A stretch of 64,000 nucleotides of DNA from VRUE01 sp963770315 (GCA_963770315.1 CAVYPC010000002.1:1116001-1180000); one strand, 5' to 3'. Positions 54,009-62,926 are shown, counted from the stretch's first letter. Numbers and translations are program-made. Notes: a model not told the origin generated them from the sequence alone.

Positions 54009-54799
54009 ACCTGGTTCCAGAAATCGAGGCCCAGTTCTTCGAACCAATTCTGGACTTCGATGTTGAGCTGGACGATGTCGCCGGTCCAGATCAGGATGCC
54101 CATCGCGATCAGGATCAGACCGCCGGCGGCGACGATCAGCTGGTAGTGGCGCTTGACGACGGCGAAGGCGGTCGTCATCCGCGAGAAGGCAACCGCGGTC
54201 AGCAGAAAGGGAATCGCGAGGCCGGCCGAGTAGACGGCGAGGAGGAAGGCGCCGCGGGCGGCGGACCCCGAGATCGAGGCGGCGGAGAGGATCGCGCCCA
54301 GAGTCGGTCCGATGCACGGGGTCCAGGCGATCGCGAAGGCGGCGCCGGCGACGATCGGGCCGCCCCTGCCGGCTCGCTCCAGCAGGGCATCGACATGCCA
54401 CTCGCGGTTGAGGCGGGTGACGAACAGGGAGGCGACGAAGAGCACGCCCATGGCGATGATCAGCCCGGCCGAGATCTTGGTCAGCAGCTGCTTGTGATCC
54501 TGCAGGGTGGAGCCGAGACCCGTCGCAGTCAGCCCGAGCAGGATGAAGATCGCCGAGAAGCTGGCGACGAAGAGCAGGCTCGGCCCCAGCACGCGCCGCC
54601 AGCCGGCGCTGTCGAGCTCCGCCGCGGAGACCCCGCTGACCGCCGAGAGGTAGCCGGGAACGAGCGGCAGCACACAGGGAGAGAGGAAGGAGACGACGCC
54701 CGCGGCGAGGGCGGCGAAGATGCCTATTCCCGAGGCCGGGTCGGTGCTCAGATCGGCGAGGATCACAACCCCCTCAGGGTACTTGGGGCGGGCATCCAT
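54005..54799 (-). CDS. ccdA: cytochrome c biogenesis / thiol-disulfide transporter CcdA
   Basis: Polytopic membrane protein that passes reducing equivalents from cytoplasmic thioredoxin to outside thiol proteins. From ATG 54799 it has 264 residues with six to seven helices and the paired redox cysteines in SFLSPCVLPLVPGYLS (near 35-50) and IAWTPCIGPTLGAI (near 155-168). The N-terminal ~20 residues are variable, and a later start is possible. It fits functionally with the DsbA-VKOR pair at 59.6-60.8 kb. Confidence 0.9.
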   Translation of the reverse strand: MDARPKYPEGVVILADLSTDPASGIGIFAALAAGVVSFLSPCVLPLVPGYLSAVSGVSAAELDSAGWRRVLGPSLLFVASFSAIFILLGLTATGLGSTLQDHKQLLTKISAGLIIAMGVLFVASLFVTRLNREWHVDALLERAGRGGPIVAGAAFAIAWTPCIGPTLGAILSAASISGSAARGAFLLAVYSAGLAIPFLLTAVAFSRMTTAFAVVKRHYQLIVAAGGLILIAMGILIWTGDIVQLNIEVQNWFEELGLDFWNQV

Positions 54800-54928
54800 C
54801 TCCCCGCTTAGACTCGCCGCAAGCTGGTTGCCCGCTCCAAATCGCCGCTGTTCAACGCCGCCGGAGCAGCCCGGCGCCTGCGTACCTCGCCGCTGTTCGC
54901 CTTCGGGCCGAGCGCTGCCGGGCCGGCC

Positions 54929-55957
54929 TTGCGCCGTGGCGCCCTGGTCGCGACCCCGGTCGGCGCGGCGCTGCTGTTCGAGCTGGGGACCGGGGCCGAG
55001 AGCAAGGGGGCGATCGCGACTGGCGCGCTCTTCGTCGGCTTCCCCGGCCTCGATGCCCCGGCCAAAGCCCGGGCCGCCTGGCAGGCGGCCGTCACCCCGC
55101 TCGTCGCGATCGCGGCGGCCCTGGGCGTCCTCACCGGGCCCTCGGCGCCGCTCGCAGTAGTGGCGGCGGCGCTCGTCGGCGCCTTGGCCGGCTACTGCTT
55201 CGCCGTCTCGCTGCGCCTCGCGATCGCCGGGCTCTCGGTGGCACTCGCCCTCGTCGTCTCCCAGGGCCTCGGGGTTCCCATCTCGCACACGCCCGAGGCG
55301 CTGCTTTTCACCGCCCTCGGCGGACTGCTCCAGGCAGGCTTCTCGCTTTGCGTGTTCGCCGCGGGCGACCGCGCAGAGGAGGGCGGAGCGGCGAGCTGGA
55401 GCACCCGTGCGGCACTGCAGGCCCTGTCCGCCAACCTGAGCCTGCGCTCGACCAGCGGCCGTCACGCGCTGCGCTTCGGTGCCGCCCTCGCCACCGGCGT
55501 TGCCGCCTACTGGCTGCTGGGCATGCACGAGCACGGCTTCTGGATCCCCCTGACGATCCTCTTCGTCCTGCGCCCGGAGAAGGACGAGACCTTCCACCGC
55601 CTGATCCTGCGCGCGATCGGCACCGCGATCGGGCTCGCCGTCGCCACCGCGCTCTCGTTCTGGCTCAACGGCGACGGCGTCGCGCTCGCAGTCGCCCTGA
55701 CCATCGCGACCGCCTTTGCCTACGGCCTGCTCACCGTCCAGTACGCGCTGTTCACGGCCGCGATCACCACCTACGCCGTCCTGCTCGCCGACACCCTGGG
55801 CGAGCCCGCCCTGGAAGCCGCCGGGCAACGTGCGGGCGCGACCGCAATCGGCATCGCCATCGCCGGGATCGCGTTCCTGATCTGGTCGAATCCCGGAGAG
55901 GGGGAGGGGGCGTCGCCAAAACGCCGTCTGGCCCCGCCGGAAACCTTGGCGCGGTAG
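54929..55957 (+). CDS. FUSC-like / aromatic acid exporter family membrane protein
   Basis: A 342-residue protein of two six-helix-like halves; the C-terminal half has the FUSC-type block HGFWIPLTILFVLRPEKDETFHR near 198-220. Such proteins export aromatic acids or act in cell-envelope stress. The listed start is TTG 54929, but the frame is open and coding-like back to 54812, and a TAGACT box at 54809-54814 points to translation near CTG 54824 (adding 35 residues). Divergent from ccdA. Confidence 0.72.
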   Translation: MRRGALVATPVGAALLFELGTGAESKGAIATGALFVGFPGLDAPAKARAAWQAAVTPLVAIAAALGVLTGPSAPLAVVAAALVGALAGYCFAVSLRLAIAGLSVALALVVSQGLGVPISHTPEALLFTALGGLLQAGFSLCVFAAGDRAEEGGAASWSTRAALQALSANLSLRSTSGRHALRFGAALATGVAAYWLLGMHEHGFWIPLTILFVLRPEKDETFHRLILRAIGTAIGLAVATALSFWLNGDGVALAVALTIATAFAYGLLTVQYALFTAAITTYAVLLADTLGEPALEAAGQRAGATAIGIAIAGIAFLIWSNPGEGEGASPKRRLAPPETLAR

Positions 55958-56016
55958 ATTTCTTGGCTGGCCAGCCAAACCGCCGCGCGCCCGCGGCAGA
56001 AACACAGGAGCAGACT

Positions 56017-57210
56017 TTGAGCAACCGCACGTACGTGATCGGGGTCGGGATGACCAAGTTCGAGAAGCCCGGCACCAAGGAGGGCGACTACCCCGACTGG
56101 GCCAAAGAGGCAGGGGAGAAGGCACTCGCCGACGCCGGCATTCCCTACGACGACGTCGAGCAGGCCTACGCCGGCTACTGCTACGGCGACTCGACCTACG
56201 GCCAGCGGGCGCTCTACCAGCTCGGCCTGACCGGAATCCCGGTCGTCAACGTCAACAACAACTGCTCGACCGGCTCCTCGGCGCTGTTCCTCGCCCGCCA
56301 GGCGGTCAAGGGCGGTCTGGTCGAGTGCGCGATGGCGATCGGCTTCGAGAAAATGGAGAAGGGCTCGCTCGGCGTCAAGTACACCGACCGCACCAACGCG
56401 CTCGACAAGCACGCGATGCGGATGTTCGAGATCCGCGACCCCGAGCAGTCGCCGCCGGCGCCGCAGATGTTCGGCAACGCCGGTCGCGACCACATGGAGA
56501 AGTACGGCTCCAATCCCGACCACTACGCCTGGATCGGGTGGAAGAACCACAAGCACTCGGTCAACAACCCCTACGCCCAGTTCCAGGACGAGTACAGCCT
56601 CGAGGACATCAAGGCGGCGAAGATGATCCACGACCCGCTGACCAAGCTGCAGTGCTCGCCGACCTCCGACGGCTCGGCTTGCGCGATAGTCGCCTCCGAG
56701 CGCTACGTCGAAGAGCACGACCTCGGCGATCAGGCGATCGAGATCGCCGGCCAGTCGATGGTCACCGACCTCAGCTCGACCTTCGCCGAGGACACCGACT
56801 GCATGAAGATCGTCGGCTCGGACATGTCGAAGCAGGCCGCCGACGAGGCCTACGCGGAGGCGGGCGTCGCCGCCGACGAGGTCGACGTCTGCGAGCTGCA
56901 CGACTGCTTCAGCGCCAACGAGCTCATCACCTACGAAGCGCTTGGCTTCGCGGCCGAGGGCGAGGCGCACAAGCTGGTCGAGGAAGAGGCGACCACCTTT
57001 GGCGGCAAGGTCGTCGTCAACCCCTCCGGCGGGCTGATCTCCAAGGGCCACCCGCTCGGCGCCACCGGGCTGGCGCAGTGCTCGGAGCTGACCTGGCAGC
57101 TGCGCGGCGAAGCCGACAAGCGCCAGGTCGAGGGCGCCAGGACCGCTTTGCAGCACAACATCGGCCTCGGCGGCGCCGCCGTGGTCACCGTCTACAAGCC
57201 GGCGGCCTAG
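56017..57210 (+). CDS. SCP-x type thiolase / acetyl-CoA acetyltransferase family protein
   Basis: Thiolase-fold protein of the lipid-transfer/SCP2 branch, likely in degradation of branched or sterol-like acyl-CoAs. The 397 residues have the nucleophile C83 in NNNCSTGSSALF, CELHDCFSANELITYEALG near 288-306 and the catalytic His in GLISKGHPLGATGLAQ near 346-361. TTG 56017 is preceded by ACAGGAG; longer frames run into the FUSC gene. The SDR gene 24 nt downstream is probably in the same unit. Confidence 0.88.
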   Translation: MSNRTYVIGVGMTKFEKPGTKEGDYPDWAKEAGEKALADAGIPYDDVEQAYAGYCYGDSTYGQRALYQLGLTGIPVVNVNNNCSTGSSALFLARQAVKGGLVECAMAIGFEKMEKGSLGVKYTDRTNALDKHAMRMFEIRDPEQSPPAPQMFGNAGRDHMEKYGSNPDHYAWIGWKNHKHSVNNPYAQFQDEYSLEDIKAAKMIHDPLTKLQCSPTSDGSACAIVASERYVEEHDLGDQAIEIAGQSMVTDLSSTFAEDTDCMKIVGSDMSKQAADEAYAEAGVAADEVDVCELHDCFSANELITYEALGFAAEGEAHKLVEEEATTFGGKVVVNPSGGLISKGHPLGATGLAQCSELTWQLRGEADKRQVEGARTALQHNIGLGGAAVVTVYKPAA

Positions 57211-57234
57211 GAGCCGCCGGCAGGAGGAGGCACG

Positions 57235-58122
57235 ATGGCGAAGGAGCGACGCTCACTCAGCGGCAAGGTCGTTGCGATCACCGGGGGCGGCCGGGGGATC
57301 GGCAGGACGACCGCACAGGCCCTCGTCCGCAAAGGTTGCCGGGTAGCGCTCGGCGACCTCGACCTCGAGCAAGCCGAACAGGCGGCCGCCGAGCTGGGCG
57401 GCGGCACGGTCGCGATCCAGCTCAACGTCACCGACCGCGACTCCTTCACCGCTTTCCTCGACGAGGCCGAGCGCCAGCTGGGACCGCTCGACGTGCTGAT
57501 CAACAACGCCGGGATCATGCCGGTGACGCCGTTCGAGCAGGAGAGCGACGACTCGATCCGCCGCCAGCTCGACATCAACGTGTACGGCGTGATGGTCGGC
57601 ACGCAGCTCGCGGTGCGCCGGATGAAAGCGCGGGGGAGAGGTCACATCGTCAACATCGCCTCCTCTGCCGGCAAAGCGGGCGTGCCGGGGATCGCGACCT
57701 ACGCGGCGACCAAGCACGCGGTCGTCGGCCTCACCGAGGCGGTGCGCGCCGAGTGCCGTGGCAGCGGCGTCGAGCTCTCCTACGTCATGCCGATCACGGT
57801 CAACACGCAGCTGATCGAAGGCCTCGCCGATAAGCGCGGCGTCAAGCGAGTCGAGCCCGAGGACGTGGCGAAGGAGATCGTCGACGCGCTCGAGCTGGGC
57901 AAGGTCGACGTCTACGTGCCCCGCGAGCTGAGGGCGTCCGTGACCATGGGCGCGCTGCTGCCGCGGCGGGCGCGCGAGGCGGTTGCGCGCTTCATGGGCG
58001 TCACCGAGGTGATGACCGAGGTCGACCCGACCGCCCGCCGAGCCTACGAGGAGCGAATCTCCCACAACGACCCCGCCCTCGACAGCCAGGCCGAGGTGGA
58101 GACGGAGCACAACGCCGCCTGA
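57235..58122 (+). CDS. short-chain dehydrogenase/reductase
   Basis: A 295-residue SDR with the NAD(P) motif TGGGRGIG at 16-23, INNAGIMP near 88-95, and the catalytic Ser-Tyr-Lys set in NIASSAGKAG and TYAATKHAVVGL near 137-166. The tail (about 240-295) is longer than classic SDRs and close to Rv-type oxidoreductases of lipid metabolism. An AGGAGG Shine-Dalgarno precedes ATG 57235. Substrate unknown; likely works with the thiolase on a beta-hydroxyacyl or alcohol substrate. Confidence 0.86.
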   Translation: MAKERRSLSGKVVAITGGGRGIGRTTAQALVRKGCRVALGDLDLEQAEQAAAELGGGTVAIQLNVTDRDSFTAFLDEAERQLGPLDVLINNAGIMPVTPFEQESDDSIRRQLDINVYGVMVGTQLAVRRMKARGRGHIVNIASSAGKAGVPGIATYAATKHAVVGLTEAVRAECRGSGVELSYVMPITVNTQLIEGLADKRGVKRVEPEDVAKEIVDALELGKVDVYVPRELRASVTMGALLPRRAREAVARFMGVTEVMTEVDPTARRAYEERISHNDPALDSQAEVETEHNAA

Positions 58123-58179
58123 ACTTTTCAAGTTTTACCGAGGTATAGCCCGACAAAACTCGACAAACGAGGAGGGCAT

Positions 58180-58824
58180 ATGGGCCGGATTTACGATGCG
58201 ACGTGGGGGAGGGGGTTCGCAGCGCTGTATGACCGCGCCTTCGAGGCGACCGAAGAGGCCGGCCTGCGGGAGATGCGGCGCGAGGCGCTCACAGGGGCGA
58301 GCGGGCGGACGATCGACCTCGGCGCCGGCACCGGGGCGAACCTCGGGCTCTACCCAGAGGCAGTGAGCGAGCTGGTGCTCGCCGAGCCTGACCCACATAT
58401 GCTCAAACAACTTCTTACCAAAGTGAGGGAGAAGGGGGTCGAGGCCGAGGTGAGCGACGCGTCGGCGGAGAGCCTGCCCTTCGCCGACTCGAGCTTCGAC
58501 ACGGCGATCTTCACGCTCGTGCTCTGCACGGTGCCGAACCCGGAGAGGGCGCTCGCGGAGGCAGCAAGGATCCTCAAACCTGGTGGCAAGCTGCTCTTCC
58601 TGGAGCACGTGCGCGCCGGGGACGCCGGCCTGGCGCGCTGGCAGGACCGCCTCGAAAAACCCTGGCGCTTCATCGGCGACGGCTGCCACTGCAACCGCGA
58701 CACCGTGGCGACGCTCGAAGCCTCGCCGTTGACCGTCGAGCAGGTCGAGCACGGCCGCCTGCCCAAGGCCCCACCGCTGGTCAGGCCGCTGGTGCGCGGC
58801 AGCGCGGTGCTCTCAGGACACTAG
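58180..58824 (+). CDS. class I SAM-dependent methyltransferase
   Basis: A 214-residue UbiE/PMT-like methyltransferase. Motif I is IDLGAGTGANLG near 46-57; the acidic residue of motif II follows in LAEPDPHM, motif IV is SFDTAIFTLVLCTVPNPERAL in two halves near 107-127, and LKPGGKLLFLEHVR near 134-147. The start is supported by a strong AGGAGG 4-5 nt upstream. A TATAGC box lies at 58144. It resembles phosphatidylethanolamine or small-molecule methyltransferases; the substrate is unknown. Confidence 0.86.
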   Translation: MGRIYDATWGRGFAALYDRAFEATEEAGLREMRREALTGASGRTIDLGAGTGANLGLYPEAVSELVLAEPDPHMLKQLLTKVREKGVEAEVSDASAESLPFADSSFDTAIFTLVLCTVPNPERALAEAARILKPGGKLLFLEHVRAGDAGLARWQDRLEKPWRFIGDGCHCNRDTVATLEASPLTVEQVEHGRLPKAPPLVRPLVRGSAVLSGH

Positions 58825-58853
58825 TCCGCCCGGATCGCTAGATATCTCCGGCC

Positions 58854-59114
58854 ATGGGGATGGAGATGGAGCTGCCCGCGGGCCCAGTCGCCGACAGACT
58901 GACGCTCTGGCCGGTCGACGACGGCCGCTACGGCCTCGACGCGGTCTTTCAGGGAGCCTCGGGGTTTGAGCGCTGCGAGCAACACCGGGCGGCGCTGGAA
59001 GCGGCCGGCGCGCGGTGCTCGCTGATCCAAGGACTGGATGACTCCTGGTCGCTTCGCTTCGGGCCGCTCACCGCCCAGGAGGTAGGCCGAGCCATCTCCG
59101 CCTTCGTGCACTAG
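58854..59114 (+). CDS. small hypothetical protein (86 aa)
   Basis: Unrecognised; soluble alpha/beta character (VADRLTLWPVDDGRYGLDAV, AALEAAGARCSLIQGLDDSW) and ends SAFVH. A TAGATA box (58839-58844) lies 9 nt before ATG 58854. GC-rich third positions support coding. Its stop overlaps the stop of the convergent gene by CTAG. Confidence 0.55.
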   Translation: MGMEMELPAGPVADRLTLWPVDDGRYGLDAVFQGASGFERCEQHRAALEAAGARCSLIQGLDDSWSLRFGPLTAQEVGRAISAFVH

Positions 59115-59563
59115 CCAGCGCCTCTGCGACTTGACTCGTTTTCATCCTCGGCACGATGAAGGTCGACCAGCAGCGGCTGGATTACGACGAGCGCACCGAG
59201 TAAGACCAGCGACACCACCGACCACCAGAGACCAGCGGAGTCGAGGAAGTTGGCGTGTCCCGCTGCTCGATGACCGCCGACCATGAGCGCGACGGCCACG
59301 CCCGCCAGGCCGGCAATTCCAAAGCCACAGGTCTTTCCCAGCCAGTCTCGATGATCATCGTCAGCGCGGTTGACGCGCTCGGTGAGCCAAACAGCCTCCA
59401 AAACAAAGGCGATCACGACCCCGATGCCGACCTGGGCTATCGCGTACATCAAATCCGGCTTGGGATAGGCGGATCGAAGTCCGATGGCCATACCCGCCGC
59501 CGGTAACGCAACTACACCCAGCGTCTTGACGACTGCCAGCGATAGGGGGTCGACCCGGCGCAC
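59111..59563 (-). CDS. hypothetical four-helix membrane protein (150 aa)
   Basis: Four hydrophobic helices (about 10-28, 38-58, 75-96, 108-130) separated by a conserved-looking loop LTERVNRADDDHRDWLGKTCGFG. No catalytic motif. The codon use is less GC-biased than in neighbours, which hints at transfer or weak constraint. No family assigned. Confidence 0.55.
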   Translation of the reverse strand: MRRVDPLSLAVVKTLGVVALPAAGMAIGLRSAYPKPDLMYAIAQVGIGVVIAFVLEAVWLTERVNRADDDHRDWLGKTCGFGIAGLAGVAVALMVGGHRAAGHANFLDSAGLWWSVVSLVLLGALVVIQPLLVDLHRAEDENESSRRGAG

Positions 59564-59642
59564 GAAGGCGGGAAGCTAAAGACCACCCCTGACGAAACTC
59601 TGGGTTAACGCACGATAATGGTGGTTATGTGAACCTGGACGG

Positions 59643-60410
59643 CTAACCGGCCGCGGATTCGATCGAAGACTCGATCTGTTCCGCCGAGCCGGGCGTGCCA
59701 AGTGCTTCCATGCCCTGCGTCCCCGGTCCTTCGACGGCGAAGGATGGAGTGCCGCTGAAGCCGAGCCGCTTGGCTTCAGCGGTGGTGCTTTCGACTTCTT
59801 CAATGACCTTGGCGCTCTTGCGGTCCTTGTTCCACTTGGCGATGTCCCGCACCCCGGCGCCCTTGGCGATTTCGGTCATGAAGGCGTCGGTTACATAACC
59901 CGAGGCCTCGGGACCCTGGTTGCGATAGAAGAGGTCGATGTAGTTCCAGCCGCGTCCCTGCATGCTGGCCGCGATCGCCGCGGCGCCGGCGGGAATCGAT
60001 TCCTGGCTGATGATCGTGTAGTTGCGGAAGTCGATCTTGGCTTTGCCGCTGCGCACCTTCGAGTCGATCACGTCGGGGATGATTTCTTCCGAGAACCCTT
60101 TGCAGACCGGGCACTGGAGGTCGCCGAACTCCAGCAGCGTCACCTTCGCCGCCGGATCGCCGAGCGTCGCCCCGCTTTGCGGAATGCCCTCGAGCGCGCG
60201 ATTGACCAGAGCCACGTCCTCCAGATTGGTATCGCCGCCGCTGCTCTCGTTTGCGCTGACGACGATCAGCACCGCCACCGCGACGACTGCGAGGAAGACG
60301 GCGGCGCTGGCGATCTGCAGGAGGCGTTTGCGCCGTTCCTGCCGCTCGCCTTCGCTTTCGGCCTGCAGCCGCTCCTCGCGGCGCGCTTCTCGTGAGCTTC
60401 TGCCGCTCAT
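59643..60410 (-). CDS. DsbA-family thiol-disulfide oxidoreductase, membrane-anchored
   Basis: Extracytoplasmic thioredoxin-fold oxidase. From ATG 60410 (255 residues): a charged Arg/Glu-rich cytoplasmic tail, a membrane anchor at about 31-52, then Thioredoxin_4/DsbA with CPVC at 100-103 (DLQCPVCKGF) and cis-Pro loop FSGTPSFAVEG near 210-220. ATGA overlap with the VKOR gene upstream gives a matched oxidant-regenerator pair: VKOR re-oxidises DsbA using quinone. Confidence 0.92.
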   Translation of the reverse strand: MSGRSSREARREERLQAESEGERQERRKRLLQIASAAVFLAVVAVAVLIVVSANESSGGDTNLEDVALVNRALEGIPQSGATLGDPAAKVTLLEFGDLQCPVCKGFSEEIIPDVIDSKVRSGKAKIDFRNYTIISQESIPAGAAAIAASMQGRGWNYIDLFYRNQGPEASGYVTDAFMTEIAKGAGVRDIAKWNKDRKSAKVIEEVESTTAEAKRLGFSGTPSFAVEGPGTQGMEALGTPGSAEQIESSIESAAG

Positions 60411-60838
60411 GCCGGCTTCCCAACGTAGCCGACCATACGGATCGTATTCGCCGCGAAGAGGACGGTCATCAGCACGGCGCTCGCCACGCACCACTGGCAG
60501 ATTGCTTCGATCTTGAACAGCTCCAGGTAGGTGAGGTAGACGCTGTAGCCGAATCCGACCAGCGAGAGGCCGAAGCCACCCATGCGCGCGGCGTCGCCGC
60601 GCAGCAGCGACGCGACCAAGAGCAGCACGTAACCGGCGATCCCGAAGACCGCGACGTTGACTCCGAGCAGGTGCGAATAGGTGCTGTTGGCCACGGTCTC
60701 ACAGCCGCTGCCGCCGGCGATGCAGACCGGCGAGCCGCCTCCGGAGTCGGCGATCGCGATGTAGGTGGCGACGCCGACGCCGAAGGTCGCGACGAAGGTC
60801 GCGATCATCCGCAGGGTCCCCTCCGCCGGCAGCTTCAT
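60407..60838 (-). CDS. vitamin K epoxide reductase family protein (VKOR)
   Basis: Quinone-linked membrane enzyme that re-oxidises DsbA-type proteins, taking the place of DsbB. The 143 residues have four helices, the loop cysteines C39 and C46 (SPVCIAGGSGCETVANS) and the active-site pair C114-Q-W-C117. ATG 60838 is favoured over 60871 because TAGCTT (60846-60851) lies exactly 7 nt upstream. The stop overlaps the DsbA start. Confidence 0.92.
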   Translation of the reverse strand: MKLPAEGTLRMIATFVATFGVGVATYIAIADSGGGSPVCIAGGSGCETVANSTYSHLLGVNVAVFGIAGYVLLLVASLLRGDAARMGGFGLSLVGFGYSVYLTYLELFKIEAICQWCVASAVLMTVLFAANTIRMVGYVGKPA

Positions 60839-60845
60839 CGCCCGA

Positions 60846-60851
60846 AAGCTA
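60846..60851 (-). promoter_or_regulatory. leaderless-type -10 box for VKOR-dsbA
   Basis: TAGCTT on the reverse strand with 7 nt to ATG 60838. No -35 is apparent. Confidence 0.4.
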
Positions 60852-60872
60852 GTCGACGAGCCTTCAGCCAAG

Positions 60873-61703
60873 CTAAGCGACCTCGGCGCAGAAGGCGGCG
60901 ATCGCGCGCGAGAGCCTGCCGCCCTGCCAAGCCAGCGGCGACTCCCCCTCGGCCTCCGCCGTCAGCCGTGCCTGCGGCAGGCGCTCCGCGTATGCCTCGG
61001 CGACGCTACGGGGATGCCCGGGGTCGGCGGCGTCGTCGCTGGCGACGACGAGCGCCGGCACCTGAAGCAGCTCGAGCTCGGCCATCGACTCGAACGGGCG
61101 CGAACGCGGCACCTCGCGCAATGGCGCGACCAGCGCCTTCGGGTGGCGGTGGCGGAGCATCCGCTCGCGGGTGAAGCGAAGGACCGAGTCCCGCCAGGCG
61201 GGGTCGGTTTCCTGGTTGCGATCGATGTAGTCGACGAAGCCGTCGACGCCGCCCGCCTCGAGCGCGGCGGCGAGACCGTCCCAGTAGTCGAGCGTCTCGG
61301 CGGATATATCTCCCGTGTACGTCGGGCCGATGAGGACGAGACCGCTGAGGCGCTCGGGGTGGCGCAGGGCATAGGCGACCGCGGTATGGGCCCCCATCGA
61401 GTGGCCGCCCAGGACGAGCCGCTCCTCCCCCGCCGTCGTACCAACCACGGCCTCCAGGTCGCCGACCAGCTGCGGGTATCCATAACCCCGGCCATCGGGG
61501 GCGGGGTCGGACTCGCCGTGAGCGCGGGCGTCATAGGAGACGACGGTGTGGCCGGCACGCTCCAGCGCTCGCGAGCCGTGCAGCACATAGCGGCGAGTGG
61601 CCGTGATCCCGTGGCAGAGAACGACCGGCGAGCCCTCCCCCGCCACTTCGCCGCGAATCGTCGGCCGTCCCCCAACGGCGAACGAACGCGACTCGCCGGG
61701 CAT
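60873..61703 (-). CDS. alpha/beta hydrolase
   Basis: A 276-residue cytosolic hydrolase: HGITATRRYVLHG near 31-43 (oxyanion), YDARAHGESDP near 59-69, nucleophile elbow GGHSMGAHTA near 95-104, and a cap domain at about 125-205. The C-terminal histidine is not in the usual GH(S/F) context (region EAEGESPLAWQGG), so the catalytic triad may be modified. ATG 61703 overlaps the bcp stop (ATGA), so it is co-translated with the peroxiredoxin. Confidence 0.82.
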   Translation of the reverse strand: MPGESRSFAVGGRPTIRGEVAGEGSPVVLCHGITATRRYVLHGSRALERAGHTVVSYDARAHGESDPAPDGRGYGYPQLVGDLEAVVGTTAGEERLVLGGHSMGAHTAVAYALRHPERLSGLVLIGPTYTGDISAETLDYWDGLAAALEAGGVDGFVDYIDRNQETDPAWRDSVLRFTRERMLRHRHPKALVAPLREVPRSRPFESMAELELLQVPALVVASDDAADPGHPRSVAEAYAERLPQARLTAEAEGESPLAWQGGRLSRAIAAFCAEVA

Positions 61704-62203
61704 CAAGCCAGGGCGGCGACGGCCTGCTCGAGATCGTCGACCGTCTGGAAGGTGCTGCCGGTCCTCGAGACATGCCGGTAGCGCACGACCCCCTCGGCGT
61801 CGATGACGAAGATCGCCCGCATGATGTAGCGCCCGCCGGGTACGTCTTTCAACTCGGTGAACCTCGCCAGCGGACCAAGCCAGGCGGTCACGCCATAGCG
61901 CTTGCTCACGGCGAGATCCTCGTCGGCGAGGAGCGGCACATTGAGGCTCTGCTCCTGCACCCAATGCTCGTGCGAGTCGATCGACTGAGGCGAGATGCCC
62001 AGCACCTCGGCATCGAGCCCGTCGATCCGCTCGCTGTTATCGCGATAGGAGCAGAACTGCGCCGTGCAGACCGTCGTTTCGTCGCCCGGGTAGAAGGCGA
62101 GCACCACGTTCTTCCCCCGCAGGTCGGAGAGCCTGTAGGTCCTGCCACCCGTTCCCGGCAGCTCGAAGTCCGGTGCGGTATCTCCTACGTCGACCTTCGC
62201 CAT
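61703..62203 (-). CDS. bcp: peroxiredoxin (Bcp/PrxQ-like)
   Basis: Thioredoxin-dependent peroxidase removing hydroperoxides. The 166 residues have the PxxxTxxC motif as YPGDETTVCTAQFC with peroxidatic C46 and resolving C51, the PrxQ spacing. RAIFVIDAEGVVRYRHVS is the usual C-terminal strand. TAATCT on the reverse strand (62210-62215) is 6 nt before the ATG. Confidence 0.93.
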   Translation of the reverse strand: MAKVDVGDTAPDFELPGTGGRTYRLSDLRGKNVVLAFYPGDETTVCTAQFCSYRDNSERIDGLDAEVLGISPQSIDSHEHWVQEQSLNVPLLADEDLAVSKRYGVTAWLGPLARFTELKDVPGGRYIMRAIFVIDAEGVVRYRHVSRTGSTFQTVDDLEQAVAALA

Positions 62204-62209
62204 GCGAGC

Positions 62210-62215
62210 AGATTA
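62210..62215 (-). promoter_or_regulatory. leaderless-type -10 box for bcp
   Basis: TAATCT with 6 nt to the bcp ATG at 62203. Confidence 0.4.
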
Positions 62216-62245
62216 GAGCAGCGCCGGCGATTTCCCCCGCCTGCG

Positions 62246-62926
62246 TCAGCCCTTTTCGATCGAGATTTTTTCGATCAGGACGGTCTGCTTCGGTTTTTCG
62301 GCCGGCGTTCCCAGCTTGCCGATCCGCTCGACCACGTCGAAGCCCTTGTCGACTTTGCCGACCAGCGCGTATTCCGGCGGCAACCCCGCGTCGGGCGCGA
62401 GGACGACGAAGAACTGGCTCCCGGAGCGACCGGGCGGCTCGGCCGAGCTCTTCGCCATCGCCACCACGCCTTTGGTGTAGGCGAGATTGGCGGGCGGCTT
62501 CTCGTCGACGCTGTAGCCGGGGCCGCCGGTGCCGGTACCGAGCGGGTCGCCGCCCTGGATGACGAATTCGGGCGCGACCCGGTGGAAGCTGAGACCGTCG
62601 TAGAAGCCGTTCACCGTGAGGAAGACGAAGGAGTTGACGGTCTTTGGCGCCTGCCGCGCGTCGAGCGCGATGTCGAAGGTCCCGCAGCTGGTTTCGACGA
62701 TGGCGGTCAGCTTCTCGCCCTTGGTCACGGTTTGCTTCGGCGCTGAGTAGCTGACGTGCTTGGGCTTCGGCGCTTCGACCTGCTTGCAGCCCGAGGAGCT
62801 CGCCGCGGTGGTCGAATCACTGCCCCCGCCGCTGCGCCCGATCAAGATCGCGGCGACGACGCCGATCGCGATCGCCGCGAAGACGACCAGCGCGATCCAC
62901 TTGGCACGATCTTGAGAGCCCTCCAT
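62246..62926 (-). CDS. peptidyl-prolyl cis-trans isomerase, cyclophilin type, membrane-anchored
   Basis: Protein-folding isomerase facing the outside of the membrane. The 226 residues have an N-terminal anchor at about 11-30, a Ser/Thr-rich spacer, and a cyclophilin domain from about 75: APKTVNSFVFLTVNGFYDGLSFHRVAPEFVIQGGDP in two blocks, AMAKSSAEPPGRSGSQFFV near 155-173 and YALVGKV. The catalytic Arg lies in FHRV and the QGGDP loop is intact. A TAGGAT box is 9 nt upstream of its ATG. Confidence 0.92.
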   Translation of the reverse strand: MEGSQDRAKWIALVVFAAIAIGVVAAILIGRSGGGSDSTTAASSSGCKQVEAPKPKHVSYSAPKQTVTKGEKLTAIVETSCGTFDIALDARQAPKTVNSFVFLTVNGFYDGLSFHRVAPEFVIQGGDPLGTGTGGPGYSVDEKPPANLAYTKGVVAMAKSSAEPPGRSGSQFFVVLAPDAGLPPEYALVGKVDKGFDVVERIGKLGTPAEKPKQTVLIEKISIEKG

